From Methylovirgula sp. 4M-Z18 (GTDB lineage: Bacteria > Pseudomonadota > Alphaproteobacteria > Rhizobiales > Beijerinckiaceae): a DNA stretch of 64,000 bases. Both the position numbers and the translations under genes were made by a program. The notes under the pieces were generated by a model that saw only the letters and a list, made by a program, of their open reading frames with translations, was not told the origin of the DNA and searched no databases. The stretch is taken from assembly GCF_037890675.1 (NCBI RefSeq), contig NZ_CP149574.1:2580874-2644873 (forward strand), written 5' to 3'. Positions 50,025 through 60,213 of this stretch are shown piece by piece (the stretch's first letter is position 1; the number at the start of each line of letters is the position of its first letter).

Positions 50025-51851
50025 ATGATCTTGCAACCGATTCGCTCCGCTCTGCTCGCTGCGCTGCTTGCCTCTGTCTCCGTCTCCGGATGGGCGCAAG
50101 ACGCGATGAGCCCGATTCATTATGGGATTTCGCGGCACGGGGTGCCCGCCCTGCCGGAAAATTTCGATCACCTGCCCTATGCCAATCCGGATGCTCCAAA
50201 AGGTGGCCGCTTGAATATCGGCCTGCAAGGCACGTTCGACAGTCTCAATCCGTTCAATTTAAGTGCCGGATCGACCTCTCAGGGGCTGATCACCAATATT
50301 TTTCAACCGCTGATGATGCGCTCGATGGACGAGCCTTACACGCTCTACGGGCTGATCGCCCAAAGCATCGACATCGATGAGGCGCGCACCAGCATGACGC
50401 TGCATCTCAATCCCGCCGCCAAATTCTCGGACGGCCACCCCGTCACCGCCGATGACGTCGTCTTCACCTTCAATCTCTTCAAGACCAAAGGCCGGCCGCA
50501 GCAGCGCGACGCGTACAGCCATGTCGCGCAAATCGAGGCGCTGGATCCCGAGACCGTGCACTATGATTTGAGCGGTTCCGACGATCGCGAATTGCCGCTC
50601 ACCCTCGCTTCGATGACGGTGCTGCCAAAACACCTGGTCGATGTCGCGACCTTCAGCAATCCGTCGCTTGCCAAGCCGGTTGGGACCGGGCCCTATATCA
50701 TTGCAGCGGTCAAGCCAGGCCAGGAATTGGTCCTGAAGAAGAACCCCGATTATTGGGCGAAAGACCTGCCCATCGTGCGCGGCATGTTCAATTTCGATGA
50801 GATTCATATCGACTATTACCGCGATGCCAACACGATGTTCGAGGCGTTCAAAGCAGGCTTGTTCGATTATTATCTCGACAGCGATTCCGGCCACTGGCGC
50901 ACGGCCTATGACATTCCTGCTGCGCGCGACGGCAGGATCGTGAAGGAGACGATCCCGCTCGGCGTCCCGAAAGGCATCGATGGCTTCGCCTTCAACCTGC
51001 GGCGGCCAATGTTCCAAGACATTCGCGCACGTCAAGCGCTCAGCCTAATGTTCGATTTCGAATGGATCAACGACAATTTCTTCGGCAATCTCTACCGCCG
51101 CTCGAAGAGCTTCTTCGACGATTCCGATCTTTCATCCAACGGTCGTCCCGCCTCGCCGCAAGAGCGCGCCCTGCTCGCCCCTTTCCCCGACGCGGTGCTC
51201 CCCGCCATCATGGACGGCACTTGGACGCCGTCGGTGACCGATGGCTCTGGCCGCGACCGCCAGGATGCGCGTGAAGCGCTTGATCTTTTGAAGCAGGCGG
51301 GTTGGTCGCTGCACGGCGACAGGATGGTGAACGATAAGACGGGTGCACCTTTCGATTTCGAAATCATGGTGACGGCGAAGAATCAGGAACGGCTCGCGCT
51401 CACCTTTGCTCGTGCATTGCAGCGCATCGGCATTCGCGCCACGGTGCGGCTCGTCGACGAAGTGCAATATCAGCGCCGCCGGCAAACCTTCGATTTCGAC
51501 ATGATGCCCGGCTCCTGGCCCACCTCACCATCGCCCGGTCTCGAACAACGCTCGCGCTGGGGCTCGCAAAGCACCAATGAGCAGGGCTCGTATAATATCT
51601 GTGGCGTCGGCAACCGCGCGGTCGATGCGATGATCGATGCAATTCTCGCCGCGCGCGGCTCGCAGGACTTCATCACCGCCGTCCGCGCCTACGACCGCGT
51701 CTTGCTTTCCGGCTTTTACATCGTGCCGTGGTTTTATTCGCCACAGCAATGGATCGCCCATTGGACGACCATTGCCCATCCCGATAAAACGCCGATGTTC
51801 GGCATCACCTATGATATCGGCGCGTCGTTTGGGACGTGGTGGCATAAGTGA
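50025..51851 (+). CDS. ABC transporter substrate-binding protein, family 5 (YejA-like)
   Basis: A 608-residue periplasmic solute-binding protein with a signal peptide (about residues 1-24, cleavage after GWA) and the SBP_bac_5 fold. Family segments include YANPDAPKGGRLNIGLQGTFDSLNPF near the mature N-terminus and KPVGTGPYII. The pattern is that of YejA, which binds oligopeptides or related compounds. No yejB, yejE or yejF permease/ATPase genes are adjacent, so it either serves a transporter elsewhere or has another role. It converges on mfd. Confidence 0.87.
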   Translation: MILQPIRSALLAALLASVSVSGWAQDAMSPIHYGISRHGVPALPENFDHLPYANPDAPKGGRLNIGLQGTFDSLNPFNLSAGSTSQGLITNIFQPLMMRSMDEPYTLYGLIAQSIDIDEARTSMTLHLNPAAKFSDGHPVTADDVVFTFNLFKTKGRPQQRDAYSHVAQIEALDPETVHYDLSGSDDRELPLTLASMTVLPKHLVDVATFSNPSLAKPVGTGPYIIAAVKPGQELVLKKNPDYWAKDLPIVRGMFNFDEIHIDYYRDANTMFEAFKAGLFDYYLDSDSGHWRTAYDIPAARDGRIVKETIPLGVPKGIDGFAFNLRRPMFQDIRARQALSLMFDFEWINDNFFGNLYRRSKSFFDDSDLSSNGRPASPQERALLAPFPDAVLPAIMDGTWTPSVTDGSGRDRQDAREALDLLKQAGWSLHGDRMVNDKTGAPFDFEIMVTAKNQERLALTFARALQRIGIRATVRLVDEVQYQRRRQTFDFDMMPGSWPTSPSPGLEQRSRWGSQSTNEQGSYNICGVGNRAVDAMIDAILAARGSQDFITAVRAYDRVLLSGFYIVPWFYSPQQWIAHWTTIAHPDKTPMFGITYDIGASFGTWWHK

Positions 51852-51859
51852 TCAGGTCG

Positions 51860-51899
51860 CCGTCATTGCGACCCGCGCTTGCACGGTTCGCAATGACGG
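51860..51899. terminator. CCGTCATTGCGA palindrome between yejA-like gene and mfd
   Basis: CCGTCATTGCGA (51860-51871) and TCGCAATGACGG (51888-51899) form a 12-bp stem with a 16-base loop between convergent genes. The CGTCATTGCGA...TCGCAATGACG core is a common dispersed intergenic palindrome in alphaproteobacteria and is placed here as a terminator. Confidence 0.6.
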
Positions 51900-51928
51900 G
51901 GGCAAACAAATGCGCCGAGATAAACCTC

Positions 51929-54900
51929 TCACGCCGCCTTCTTCACCTCGGCCAACCCAACCAGCGCGCGCAAAATCACCTGCACACCGGCAAGCCGGGC
52001 ATCAGCTGTCGCGAAATCGTCCATGAAGAAGATGCTCATGTCCGGGCGCACTTTGGCCAGCGAGCCTTGCTGCGCGACATAGCGCACCAGGCCTTGCGGA
52101 TTGGCGAAGGAATTGTCGCGGAAGGCGATGACGACGCCCTTCGGGCCCGCTTCGACTTTTTCCACATGGGCGCGGCGGCAGAGCGCCTTGATCGCCATGA
52201 GCTTCAGCAATTGTTTCACTTCGTCAGGATAGGGCCCGAAACGGTCAATCATCTCGGCGCCGAAACTCTCGATCTCCTCGTCGGTTTCGAGATGCGACAA
52301 GCGGCGGTAGAGATTGAGCCGCAATTGCAGATCTTCGATATAGGTTTCGGGAATCGTGACCGGGGTGCCGATGCTGATGCTCGGCGACCAGACTTCCTCG
52401 GTCGGCGCCTCCACGCCCGATTTCAGTTGCTCGATCGCATCCTGCAACATCTGCTGATAGAGTTCGTAGCCGACTTCCTTGATGTGGCCCGATTGCTCAT
52501 CGCCGAGCAGATTGCCCGAGCCGCGAATGTCGAGATCATGCGAGGCGAGCTGGAAGCCCGCACCAAGCGTATCGAGGCTCTGCAGCACTTTGAGGCGCCG
52601 CTCGGCCTGCACCGTCATCGCCTTCTTGGCATGAACGGTGAACAGGGCGAATGCACGCAATTTCGAGCGCCCGACGCGGCCGCGCAATTGATAGAGCTGC
52701 GCCAACCCGAACATGTCGGCGCGATGGACGATGAGCGTATTGGCGCGCGGAATGTCGAGGCCGGATTCGACGATAGAGGTCGACAGCAGAATGTCGTACT
52801 TGCCATCGTAGAAGGCCGACATCTTGTCTTCCAATTCGCTCGCCGCCATCTGGCCATGCGCCACGACGAATTTCGCCTCAGGCACATGGGTGCGCAGGAA
52901 TGCCGCCGCATCGTCGAGATCTTCGATGCGCGGACACACATAGAAGCTTTGGCCGCCGCGATAGCGCTCGCGCAAAAGCGCCTCGCGCACAATGAGTTCG
53001 TCGAAGGGCGTGACGAAACTGCGCACGGCAAGGCGATCGACCGGCGGCGAGGCGATGATCGACAATTCGCGCACGCCGGTGAGCGCCAATTGTAGCGTGC
53101 GCGGGATGGGCGTCGCGGACAGCGTCAGCACATGCACTTCCGCCCGCAGTTCCTTCAACCGCTCCTTGTGCCCAACGCCGAAATGCTGCTCCTCGTCGAT
53201 GATGACGAGGCCGAGGTCCTTGAACGAAACGGTCTTGCCGAGCACGGCGTGAGTGCCGACGACAATGTCGATGCTGCCGTCGGCGACTCCCTGCTTCACC
53301 GCTTTGAGATCTGCCGAACCAACCATGCGCGAAAGCTGGCCGATCTTGATCGGTAAGCCTGCGAAGCGTTCGACGAAACCGCGATAATGCTGGCGCGCCA
53401 GCAGCGTCGTCGGGACAACAACGGCGACCTGCTTGCCGTTCGCGGCGGCAGCGAAGGCCGCGCGCAAGGCCACCTCGGTCTTGCCGAAACCAACGTCGCC
53501 GCAAATGAGGCGATCCATCGGACGACCGGCTTTCAGATCGTCCAGCGTCGCATCGATCGCGCCAAGCTGATCCTCCGTCTCGTCATAGGGGAAGCGCGCG
53601 CAGAACTCATCGTAAAGCCCTTCGGGCGCAGTCAGAACCGGCGCCTGCCGCAACATCCGCTGGGCCGCGATCTGGATGAGCGCATGCGCCATCTCGCGGA
53701 TGCGATTCTTCATCCGCGCCTTGCGCGTCTGCCATCCGGCGCCGCCGAGACGGTCGAGCTGGGCTTCCGTATCTTCGGAACCGTAACGTGACAGAAGTTC
53801 GAGATTTTCGACCGGCAGAAACAATTTATCGCCGCCAGCGTAATGCAGCTCCAGGCAATCGCGGGGCGCGCCGGCCGCTTCGATATTCTTGAGGCCGATG
53901 AAACGCCCGATACCGTGATCCACGTGCACGACGAGGTCACCCGCCGACAAGGTTGCCACGTCGCTCAGGAAATCCTGTGCACGGCGCGCCTTCTTGCGCG
54001 ACCGCACCAGACGGTCGCCCAAAATATCCTGCTCGCCGAGCAGCACGATATCGCCCGCCTCGAACCCCTGTTCGAGGCCGAGCACCGCGACCGGCAACGT
54101 CTCCTGCGGCAGCCTGAGCGCCTGCGGCAGCGACGAGACATTCTCCGTCTTCGCCAGGCCGTGCTCATGGATCACCGAGGCGAGGCGCTCGCGCGACCCG
54201 TCCGACCAGCCGGCAAGAATGACGCGGCGGCCTTGCGTCCGCAGCGCGCGGATATGCGCCACCGCAGCGTCAAACACATTCGCGCCTTCCTGCGCGCGCT
54301 CGGCCGCAAAATTGCGGCCCAAGCGGCCGCCGCAATCGACCGCCTCGTCGCCCGGCAAGGCGAACGGCGACACGCGCACCACGCTTGCTGCGTCGAGCGT
54401 CGCGCGCCATTCCTCCGGTGCGAGATAGAGCCGGTCGGGCGGCAGCGGTTTGTAGACCGATTTTGCCGGATCCTCGTCATGCGCGGTCTTGCGCGCATCA
54501 TAATAATCGGCGATCTGCGCAAGCCGCTCGGCCGCGGCATCTTCGCCATGATGGTCGAAGACGATCGGGCTCCCCGCCACATAATGAAAAACGCAGTCCA
54601 TCGTCGGGTGGAACAGCGGCAGCCAATGTTCCATGCCGGGATAACGGCGGCCTTCCGAGACCGCTTCGTAGAGGGAATCGCTGCGCGTCTGCGCGCCGAA
54701 TTCCGTCACATAGGCTTGGCGGAAGCGGCGCATCGTCTCTGAGGTCAATTGCAATTCGCTCATCGGCACCAGATCGAGCGAGCGCAATTGCATTTGCGTG
54801 CGCTGCGATTCGGGGTCGAAGCTGCGGATTGATTCCAGCGTCTCGCCAAAGAAATCGAGTCGCACCGGCAGCGGCATGGTCGGCGCGAAAAGATCGAGAA

Positions 54901-55441
54901 TGCCACCGCGCACCGCATAATCGCCGGTGTCACGCACGGTCGAGGCGCGCTGAAAGCCGTTGACTTCGAGCCAGCGCGTCAAATCCTCCATATTGACCGA
55001 ATTGCCCGGCGCCGCGGAAAAGCTCACATGCGCGAGCCATTCGCGCGGCGGCACGCGCTGCACCAGGGCGTTGACAGTGGTCGAGAGAATGCGCGGCCGC
55101 TCAGCCGACGAGCGCGAACCGGCCAGACGTGCCAGCACAGTCATGCGCTTGGCAGCAATCTCGCTGTTCGGCGACACGCGGTCATAGGGCTGGCAATCCC
55201 ATGCCGGCAAATGCAGCACCTCGATCTCGGGCCCGGCAAAGGCGAGCACGTCCATGAAGCTCTGCGCCCGCGCGCCATCGCGCGCCACATGGGTGAGCAC
55301 GACGGCGCGATCCTCCGCCCGCGCGCTGAGCGCACGAGTCAGATCGGCGAGAACGAACGCGTCGAAGCCATCGGGCAGCGAGCCGAGCGTCAGGCTCCCG
55401 CCTTTGGCGATCAGATCTTTGGCACGTTGCAGCGCAGTCAC
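51929..55441 (-). CDS. mfd: Transcription-repair coupling factor
   Basis: Removes RNA polymerase stalled at DNA lesions and recruits UvrA. The 1170-residue protein has the Mfd order: UvrB-like N-terminal domains (about residues 1-340), RNA-polymerase-interaction domain (VVHVDHGIGRFIGL, about 500), superfamily 2 helicase with LICGDVGFGKTEVAL (about 635-650) and IIDEEQHFGV, translocation motif DIRGSGNLLGDEQSG, and the C-terminal TRCF domain (about 1000-1110). It is followed upstream on the same strand by sdhE seven bases away, a standard alphaproteobacterial pair. Confidence 0.97.
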   Translation of the reverse strand: MTALQRAKDLIAKGGSLTLGSLPDGFDAFVLADLTRALSARAEDRAVVLTHVARDGARAQSFMDVLAFAGPEIEVLHLPAWDCQPYDRVSPNSEIAAKRMTVLARLAGSRSSAERPRILSTTVNALVQRVPPREWLAHVSFSAAPGNSVNMEDLTRWLEVNGFQRASTVRDTGDYAVRGGILDLFAPTMPLPVRLDFFGETLESIRSFDPESQRTQMQLRSLDLVPMSELQLTSETMRRFRQAYVTEFGAQTRSDSLYEAVSEGRRYPGMEHWLPLFHPTMDCVFHYVAGSPIVFDHHGEDAAAERLAQIADYYDARKTAHDEDPAKSVYKPLPPDRLYLAPEEWRATLDAASVVRVSPFALPGDEAVDCGGRLGRNFAAERAQEGANVFDAAVAHIRALRTQGRRVILAGWSDGSRERLASVIHEHGLAKTENVSSLPQALRLPQETLPVAVLGLEQGFEAGDIVLLGEQDILGDRLVRSRKKARRAQDFLSDVATLSAGDLVVHVDHGIGRFIGLKNIEAAGAPRDCLELHYAGGDKLFLPVENLELLSRYGSEDTEAQLDRLGGAGWQTRKARMKNRIREMAHALIQIAAQRMLRQAPVLTAPEGLYDEFCARFPYDETEDQLGAIDATLDDLKAGRPMDRLICGDVGFGKTEVALRAAFAAAANGKQVAVVVPTTLLARQHYRGFVERFAGLPIKIGQLSRMVGSADLKAVKQGVADGSIDIVVGTHAVLGKTVSFKDLGLVIIDEEQHFGVGHKERLKELRAEVHVLTLSATPIPRTLQLALTGVRELSIIASPPVDRLAVRSFVTPFDELIVREALLRERYRGGQSFYVCPRIEDLDDAAAFLRTHVPEAKFVVAHGQMAASELEDKMSAFYDGKYDILLSTSIVESGLDIPRANTLIVHRADMFGLAQLYQLRGRVGRSKLRAFALFTVHAKKAMTVQAERRLKVLQSLDTLGAGFQLASHDLDIRGSGNLLGDEQSGHIKEVGYELYQQMLQDAIEQLKSGVEAPTEEVWSPSISIGTPVTIPETYIEDLQLRLNLYRRLSHLETDEEIESFGAEMIDRFGPYPDEVKQLLKLMAIKALCRRAHVEKVEAGPKGVVIAFRDNSFANPQGLVRYVAQQGSLAKVRPDMSIFFMDDFATADARLAGVQVILRALVGLAEVKKAA

Positions 55442-55448
55442 GAAAACC

Positions 55449-55742
55449 TCAAAGATGCACAGGCTTCAAACGGGTGTGGAACGCTTTCATGCGCCAGAAC
55501 ACCGGCGTGTCGAACGCGGCCGGCACGGGCGTTTTGTCCGTCATCCAGTTCAGCATGTCCTGGTCCTGCGCCTCGATCAGCGCTTCGAAATCATCGAGAT
55601 CCGCATCGGCCATGCCGCCAATCTCCGCATCGGCAAAAGCGCCCATGATCAAATCCATCTCGCGCATACCCCGGTGCCACGCGCGATAAAGCGCCTTGCG
55701 GCGGCGCGGATCGAGATCGGCGCTGGAAATCTGCGTGCCCAT
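55449..55742 (-). CDS. sdhE: FAD assembly factor SdhE
   Basis: Promotes covalent FAD attachment to succinate dehydrogenase. The 97-residue protein has the diagnostic RGxxE motif in WHRGMREMDLIMG and an acidic middle (ADADLDDFEALIEAQDQDML), as in SdhE/Sdh5. ATG 55742, with GGAG eight bases upstream, is preferred to the TTG at 55754. It sits between mfd and divergent recG, its usual place in this group. Confidence 0.93.
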   Translation of the reverse strand: MGTQISSADLDPRRRKALYRAWHRGMREMDLIMGAFADAEIGGMADADLDDFEALIEAQDQDMLNWMTDKTPVPAAFDTPVFWRMKAFHTRLKPVHL

Positions 55743-55845
55743 CGGCGTCTCCAAACAAAAATAACGCCCGGCAAGAATTTGGCGGACGATGCGTGGCCCG
55801 TTATATAGGGGTTCTCGATTTGTTTGTCAGTAAGAATGCAACGGG

Positions 55846-57942
55846 ATGCGCCCTACTCTGCTTACTCCACTCTTTGCCGCCGCCACGGCGCTCCCCGGCA
55901 TCGGCCCGAAAATCGCGAGCCTGGTCGACCGATTGCTCAGCGAACCTGGACGCGCCGCGCGGGTGATCGATGTCTTGTTCCATCTGCCTCACGCCACCAT
56001 CGACCGGCGCACGCGGCCAAAAATCCGCGACGCGCCCCTGGACAGCGTCGTGACGTTGGAAGGCGTGGTTGTCGAGCATCGGCCCTCGCGCAGCGCCAAA
56101 GGCCCCTACCGTGTGCTGGTCGAGGATGAGACCGGCGACGTGCAACTCGTCTTCTTCCTGGCGAACCACCAATGGATCGAGCGATCCCTGCCCGTCGGCG
56201 CAAGGCGCTGGGTCTCCGGCAAGCTGGAGCTCTGGGACGGCCATTTGCAGATGGTGCATCCCGACCGCGTGCTCGACGAAGCGGGATTGGCCAAAATGCC
56301 TGCCGTCGAGCCGGTCTATGGCCTGACCGAAGGGCTCTCGCCGCGCGTGCTGGCAAAGGCTGCCGTTGCGGCAACGCAGCGTCTGCCGGCGATGCCGGAA
56401 TGGCTCGACGCCGCGTTTCTGCAGCAGCGCCACTTGCCAAGCTTTGCCGAAGCGCTCGGCGCCATGCACATGCCGCAAACGCCTCAGAACATCGAACCGA
56501 CCAGCTCCAATGGTGTGCGTCTCGCCTATGACGAATTGCTGGCGAGCCAGCTCGCGCTGGTCATGGTACGCGCCAAAATGCGCGAGACTGCAGGCCGCGC
56601 GCATCTCGGCGACGGACATCTCGCACGCAAGATCGAAACTGCCCTGCCCTTTTCGCTCACGCCATCCCAACGCCAAGCCCTTGACGAGATTCGCGCCGAT
56701 CTTTCCGCGCCCAAACGCATGCTGCGCTTGCTGCAAGGCGATGTCGGTTCGGGCAAAACCGTCGTCGGCCTGCTCGCGATGGCCGGCGTCGTCGAAAGCG
56801 GCCGGCAGGCGGCCATGATGGCGCCAACCGAAGTGCTGGCGCGGCAACATTTTGAGCGCATCACGCCGCTGGCCGCCGCGGCCGGCATCGAAGTCGTGCT
56901 GCTCACCGGACGCGACCGCGCGTCGGAGCGCGCCGACAAATTGGCGGGGCTCGAATCCGGCCATGTGCATATCGCCATCGGCACCCATGCCTTGTTTCAG
57001 GAAGCCGTGATTTTCAAGGATCTCGCGCTTGCCGTGGTCGATGAGCAACATCGCTTCGGCGTGCACCAGCGCCTCGCCCTCGGCAGCAAGGGCGCGGCAG
57101 TCGACATTCTCGTGATGACCGCGACGCCGATCCCGCGCACTTTGGTGCTCACCTATTTCGGCGACATGGATGTCTCGACCTTGCGCGACAAGCCAGCCGG
57201 GCGCCAGCCGATCGACACGCGCGCCGTTCCGGTCGAGCGCCTCGACGATGTGATCTCGGCGATCGGCCGCGCGTTGCAAGGCGGCGCGCAGGCCTATTGG
57301 ATCTGTCCGCTCGTCACCGAAAGCGAAGAGCTCGATCTCGCAGCGGCGGAAGAACGGTACGGCAGCTTGCGCAGTATTTTCGGCGAGTCCGTCGGCCTAG
57401 TGCACGGCCAGATGAAAGGTCGCGACAAGGACGAAGCGATGGAAAAATTCCAACGCGGCGAAACGCGCGTGCTCATCGCCACAACGATCGTCGAAGTCGG
57501 CGTCGACGTGCCCAACGCCACGATCATGGTGATTGAACATGCCGAGCGGTTCGGCCTCGCGCAATTGCACCAATTGCGCGGCCGCGTCGGCCGCGGCTCC
57601 GGCAAATCCACCTGTCTCCTGCTTTACAAAGGCCCGCTGGGCGAGGTCGCCCGCGCGCGCCTTGAGATCATGCGCGAAACGGAAGATGGCTTTCGCATCG
57701 CAGAGGAAGATTTGCGCCTACGCGGCGAAGGCGAAGTGCTCGGCACACGGCAATCCGGAACCCCGGGATTCAAGCTCGCAAATTTGGATGTGCACGCGCC
57801 GCTGCTGGCCATCGCGCGCGACGATGCGAAGTTGATTCTGGCACAGGACCCGGATTTGCAATCACCGCGTGGTGAGGCGCTGCGGGTGTTGCTCTATCTG
57901 TTTGAACGAGATGAAGCGGTCCGGCTGCTGCGAGCGGGGTGA
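55846..57942 (+). CDS. recG: ATP-dependent DNA helicase RecG
   Basis: Remodels stalled replication forks and Holliday junctions. The 698-residue protein has an N-terminal OB-fold wedge domain (about residues 15-180), helicase motif I LQGDVGSGKTVVGL (about 296-309), motif II VVDEQHRFGVHQR, TATPIPRTL, and the C-terminal helicase half with QLRGRVGRGSGKS. Start ATG 55846 gives the normal length. It is divergent from sdhE-mfd and ends next to a pair of inverted palindromic repeats. Confidence 0.97.
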   Translation: MRPTLLTPLFAAATALPGIGPKIASLVDRLLSEPGRAARVIDVLFHLPHATIDRRTRPKIRDAPLDSVVTLEGVVVEHRPSRSAKGPYRVLVEDETGDVQLVFFLANHQWIERSLPVGARRWVSGKLELWDGHLQMVHPDRVLDEAGLAKMPAVEPVYGLTEGLSPRVLAKAAVAATQRLPAMPEWLDAAFLQQRHLPSFAEALGAMHMPQTPQNIEPTSSNGVRLAYDELLASQLALVMVRAKMRETAGRAHLGDGHLARKIETALPFSLTPSQRQALDEIRADLSAPKRMLRLLQGDVGSGKTVVGLLAMAGVVESGRQAAMMAPTEVLARQHFERITPLAAAAGIEVVLLTGRDRASERADKLAGLESGHVHIAIGTHALFQEAVIFKDLALAVVDEQHRFGVHQRLALGSKGAAVDILVMTATPIPRTLVLTYFGDMDVSTLRDKPAGRQPIDTRAVPVERLDDVISAIGRALQGGAQAYWICPLVTESEELDLAAAEERYGSLRSIFGESVGLVHGQMKGRDKDEAMEKFQRGETRVLIATTIVEVGVDVPNATIMVIEHAERFGLAQLHQLRGRVGRGSGKSTCLLLYKGPLGEVARARLEIMRETEDGFRIAEEDLRLRGEGEVLGTRQSGTPGFKLANLDVHAPLLAIARDDAKLILAQDPDLQSPRGEALRVLLYLFERDEAVRLLRAG

Positions 57943-57953
57943 GTGAGCGCGCT

Positions 57954-58011
57954 CCTTCTCCCGCCGCGAAGCAGTGGGAGAAGGTGGCCCGCGAAGCGGG
58001 TCGGATGAGGG
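57954..58011 (+). repeat. REP-like palindromic unit A
   Basis: The unit starts CCTTCTCCC, has the complementary GGGAGAAGG, then GTGGCCCGCGAAGCGGGTCGGATGAGGG. A second copy lies in inverted orientation 80 bases downstream, so a large cruciform or RNA hairpin is possible between recG and lolD. Confidence 0.75.
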
Positions 58012-58090
58012 TGGAACGACCGCGTGAGCGGTAAAAGGCCTTAGGACAGTGCAGCAACTGGATTAACAAACACTCACCTAGTCGTAAAGT

Positions 58091-58142
58091 CCCTCATCCG
58101 TCATGCTTCGCATGCCACCTTCTCCCCCAAGCGGGAGAAGGG
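58091..58142 (-). repeat. REP-like palindromic unit B (inverted copy of unit A)
   Basis: Read on the minus strand it starts CCCTTCTCCCGC, has GGGGGAGAAGG, then GTGGCATGCGAAGCATGACGGATGAGGG, matching unit A in order and ends. The small inner palindromes differ in sequence but not in pairing (GCCCGCGAAGCGGGT against GCATGCGAAGCATG), compensatory variation that suggests selection for structure. Confidence 0.75.
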
Positions 58143-58159
58143 AAGCACGTTCTCACCCC

Positions 58160-58855
58160 TCACTTCAACTCGACCACGTGCCCATCCTGCAACGTCACAC
58201 GCCGATCCATGCGCGCAGCCAAGTCCATGTTGTGCGTGACGATCAGCGCGGCGAGGCCCGAGGCCTTCACCAATTGCATCAACGCCGAGAACACATGATC
58301 AGCGGTATTCGGATCGAGATTGCCGGTCGGCTCGTCCGCCAGCAGCAGGCGCGGCGCGTTCGCCACGGCGCGGGCGATCGCAACACGTTGCTGCTCGCCG
58401 CCAGACAATTCGGAGGGGCGGTGTTTGGCCCGTTCGCCGAGCCCGAGATAATTGAGCAATTGCTGCGAGCGCTGCTTCGCGTCGTGCCGCGCAAGACCGC
58501 GGATCAGTTGCGGCAGCATGATATTCTCGATCGCCGTGAATTCCGGCAAGAGATGATGGAATTGATAGACGAAGCCAATTTCGAGACGGCGCAGCGCCGT
58601 GCGCCCCGCATCATCCATATGCGCCGTTGGTTGGCCGCCGACATAGATCTCGCCGCCGTCGGCCTTCTCCAATAATCCGGAGATTTGCAGCAAGGTCGAT
58701 TTGCCGGCGCCCGACGGCGCGACGAGCGCAACCGCCTCGCCCGGCCAGAGCGCGAAATCGGTCCCGCGCAAGATTTCCAGCTTCGTCTCACCCTGGTGAA
58801 AGGTGCGAACAACCTGGTGCAGAAATAATGCCGGCGCGGCCTTGGCCTCATTCAT
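58160..58855 (-). CDS. lolD: Lipoprotein-releasing system ATP-binding protein
   Basis: ATPase of the LolCDE system that extracts lipoproteins from the inner membrane and hands them to LolA. The 231-residue protein has Walker [12 protein letters not shown], signature [14 protein letters not shown] and Walker [16 protein letters not shown] 58855 overlaps the lolC stop (ATGA), so the two are co-translated; the open frame to 58936 lies inside lolC. Confidence 0.95.
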   Translation of the reverse strand: MNEAKAAPALFLHQVVRTFHQGETKLEILRGTDFALWPGEAVALVAPSGAGKSTLLQISGLLEKADGGEIYVGGQPTAHMDDAGRTALRRLEIGFVYQFHHLLPEFTAIENIMLPQLIRGLARHDAKQRSQQLLNYLGLGERAKHRPSELSGGEQQRVAIARAVANAPRLLLADEPTGNLDPNTADHVFSALMQLVKASGLAALIVTHNMDLAARMDRRVTLQDGHVVELK

Positions 58856-60147
58856 CACTCGTACCTCAGCGCTTCGACCGGATCGAGGCCGGCGGCGCGA
58901 CGGGAGGGATAGAGCGTCGCGAGCAGCGACAGGCACAGGGTCATCACGACGGTGAGCATCACTTCCCTGGGATCGACGACGAGCGGCAATTGATTGATGA
59001 GGAATAAGTTGCTCGGGAAAATGTCGATGCCGGTGATATGAACGACGAAGGCGCGGATCGATTCAAAATTGTGCGTGAGGCCGAGGCCCAAAATCACGCC
59101 GAGCACCGATCCCAAAACTCCGTTGGCGATGCCGATCAGCAGGAAAATGCGCATCATCGCGCCGCGCGTCGAGCCCATGGTGCGCATGATCGCGATGTCA
59201 TGAGTCTTGTCCTTGACCAGCATGATGAGGCCCATCACGATCAGCAGCGCCGCGACGACGCTCACCATGGAGACGACGAAAAACGCGACGGCGCGGATCA
59301 TGCCGAGCGAGTCGGTCAAGCTTTTGAAGCGCTGGCGCCAATCGGTGATGAAAGCCGGAACGCCCACCGCCTGTTCGATCTGCGGCCGGATCTGATCGAC
59401 TTGACTAGGATCGTCCACGAAGGCTTCGATGAGCGTGATGTCATTGTCCTTGTTGAAGAAGGCTTGCGCCTGAGCGAGCGGGACATATACGATCAAGCCG
59501 TCGAGATCCTGCATGCCGATCTCGAAGATCGCTTTCACCTTGAACGGCTTCAGGCGCGGCGTGACGCCGAACGGCGTTTGGGCGCCCTTGGCAACAAGGA
59601 GCGAGACCGTGTCGTCAATGCCCACTCCCATCTTGTCCGCCATGCCCTTGCCGAGCGCGATCGAATCGTCCTTGTCGAAATCGTCCAAACTGCCGGCGAT
59701 GACGTTGCCTTCGATCCCCGGCAGGCGCTTGATACCTTCTTCGCGGATGCCGCGCACCAGGGCACCCGATTGGGCGCCGTAAGAAGAGCTAATGCCGGAC
59801 GGCTCCTCGATGAGCGGGAGCGCCTGGCGGACGCCGGGAACGGCCGCGATGCGCTTGACCACCTCGTCATAATTCTTGAACGGCGGCTCCGCGGCCTGCA
59901 CGAAGAAGTGGCCGTTCACGCCAATGAGCTTATGCAAGAGCTCCTGCTGGAAACCGTTCATCGCCGCCATCACGGCGATGAGCGCCATCACGCCGATGGC
60001 GATGCCCAGAATCGAAAAACCCGCCAGTGCAGAAGGCAGCCACGGGTGACGGCGCGAGCGCATGTAGCGCAAGGCGACCATCCATTCCATGAGCGAGAAC
60101 GGCTTGGCGCCTTCGAAAGGGGTCGGACTGATTTTGACCTTGGCCAT
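58855..60147 (-). CDS. lolC: Lipoprotein-releasing system membrane protein
   Basis: Permease of the lipoprotein release machine, 430 residues; as in most alphaproteobacteria a single LolC/E-type protein is present beside lolD. It has a cytoplasmic N-terminal tail ([15 protein letters not shown]), a first membrane helix (about residues 39-62), a large periplasmic domain (about 65-275), and the three C-terminal helices of the FtsX domain (about 285-420). A shortened relative begins 66 bases upstream with the same N-terminal sequence. Confidence 0.94.
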   Translation of the reverse strand: MAKVKISPTPFEGAKPFSLMEWMVALRYMRSRRHPWLPSALAGFSILGIAIGVMALIAVMAAMNGFQQELLHKLIGVNGHFFVQAAEPPFKNYDEVVKRIAAVPGVRQALPLIEEPSGISSSYGAQSGALVRGIREEGIKRLPGIEGNVIAGSLDDFDKDDSIALGKGMADKMGVGIDDTVSLLVAKGAQTPFGVTPRLKPFKVKAIFEIGMQDLDGLIVYVPLAQAQAFFNKDNDITLIEAFVDDPSQVDQIRPQIEQAVGVPAFITDWRQRFKSLTDSLGMIRAVAFFVVSMVSVVAALLIVMGLIMLVKDKTHDIAIMRTMGSTRGAMMRIFLLIGIANGVLGSVLGVILGLGLTHNFESIRAFVVHITGIDIFPSNLFLINQLPLVVDPREVMLTVVMTLCLSLLATLYPSRRAAGLDPVEALRYE

Positions 60148-60213
60148 GAATCTTGGATGCTCTGGAGTAGGTGTGACGCGGGGTGGAAGCGCGTTAATCT
60201 CAGATGTTCAAGT

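Noticed and set aside
51848-53095. 415-codon open frame antisense to mfd
   Set aside because: Composition is typical of an antisense shadow (Arg, His, Asp rich), no ribosome-binding site, and mfd is unambiguous.
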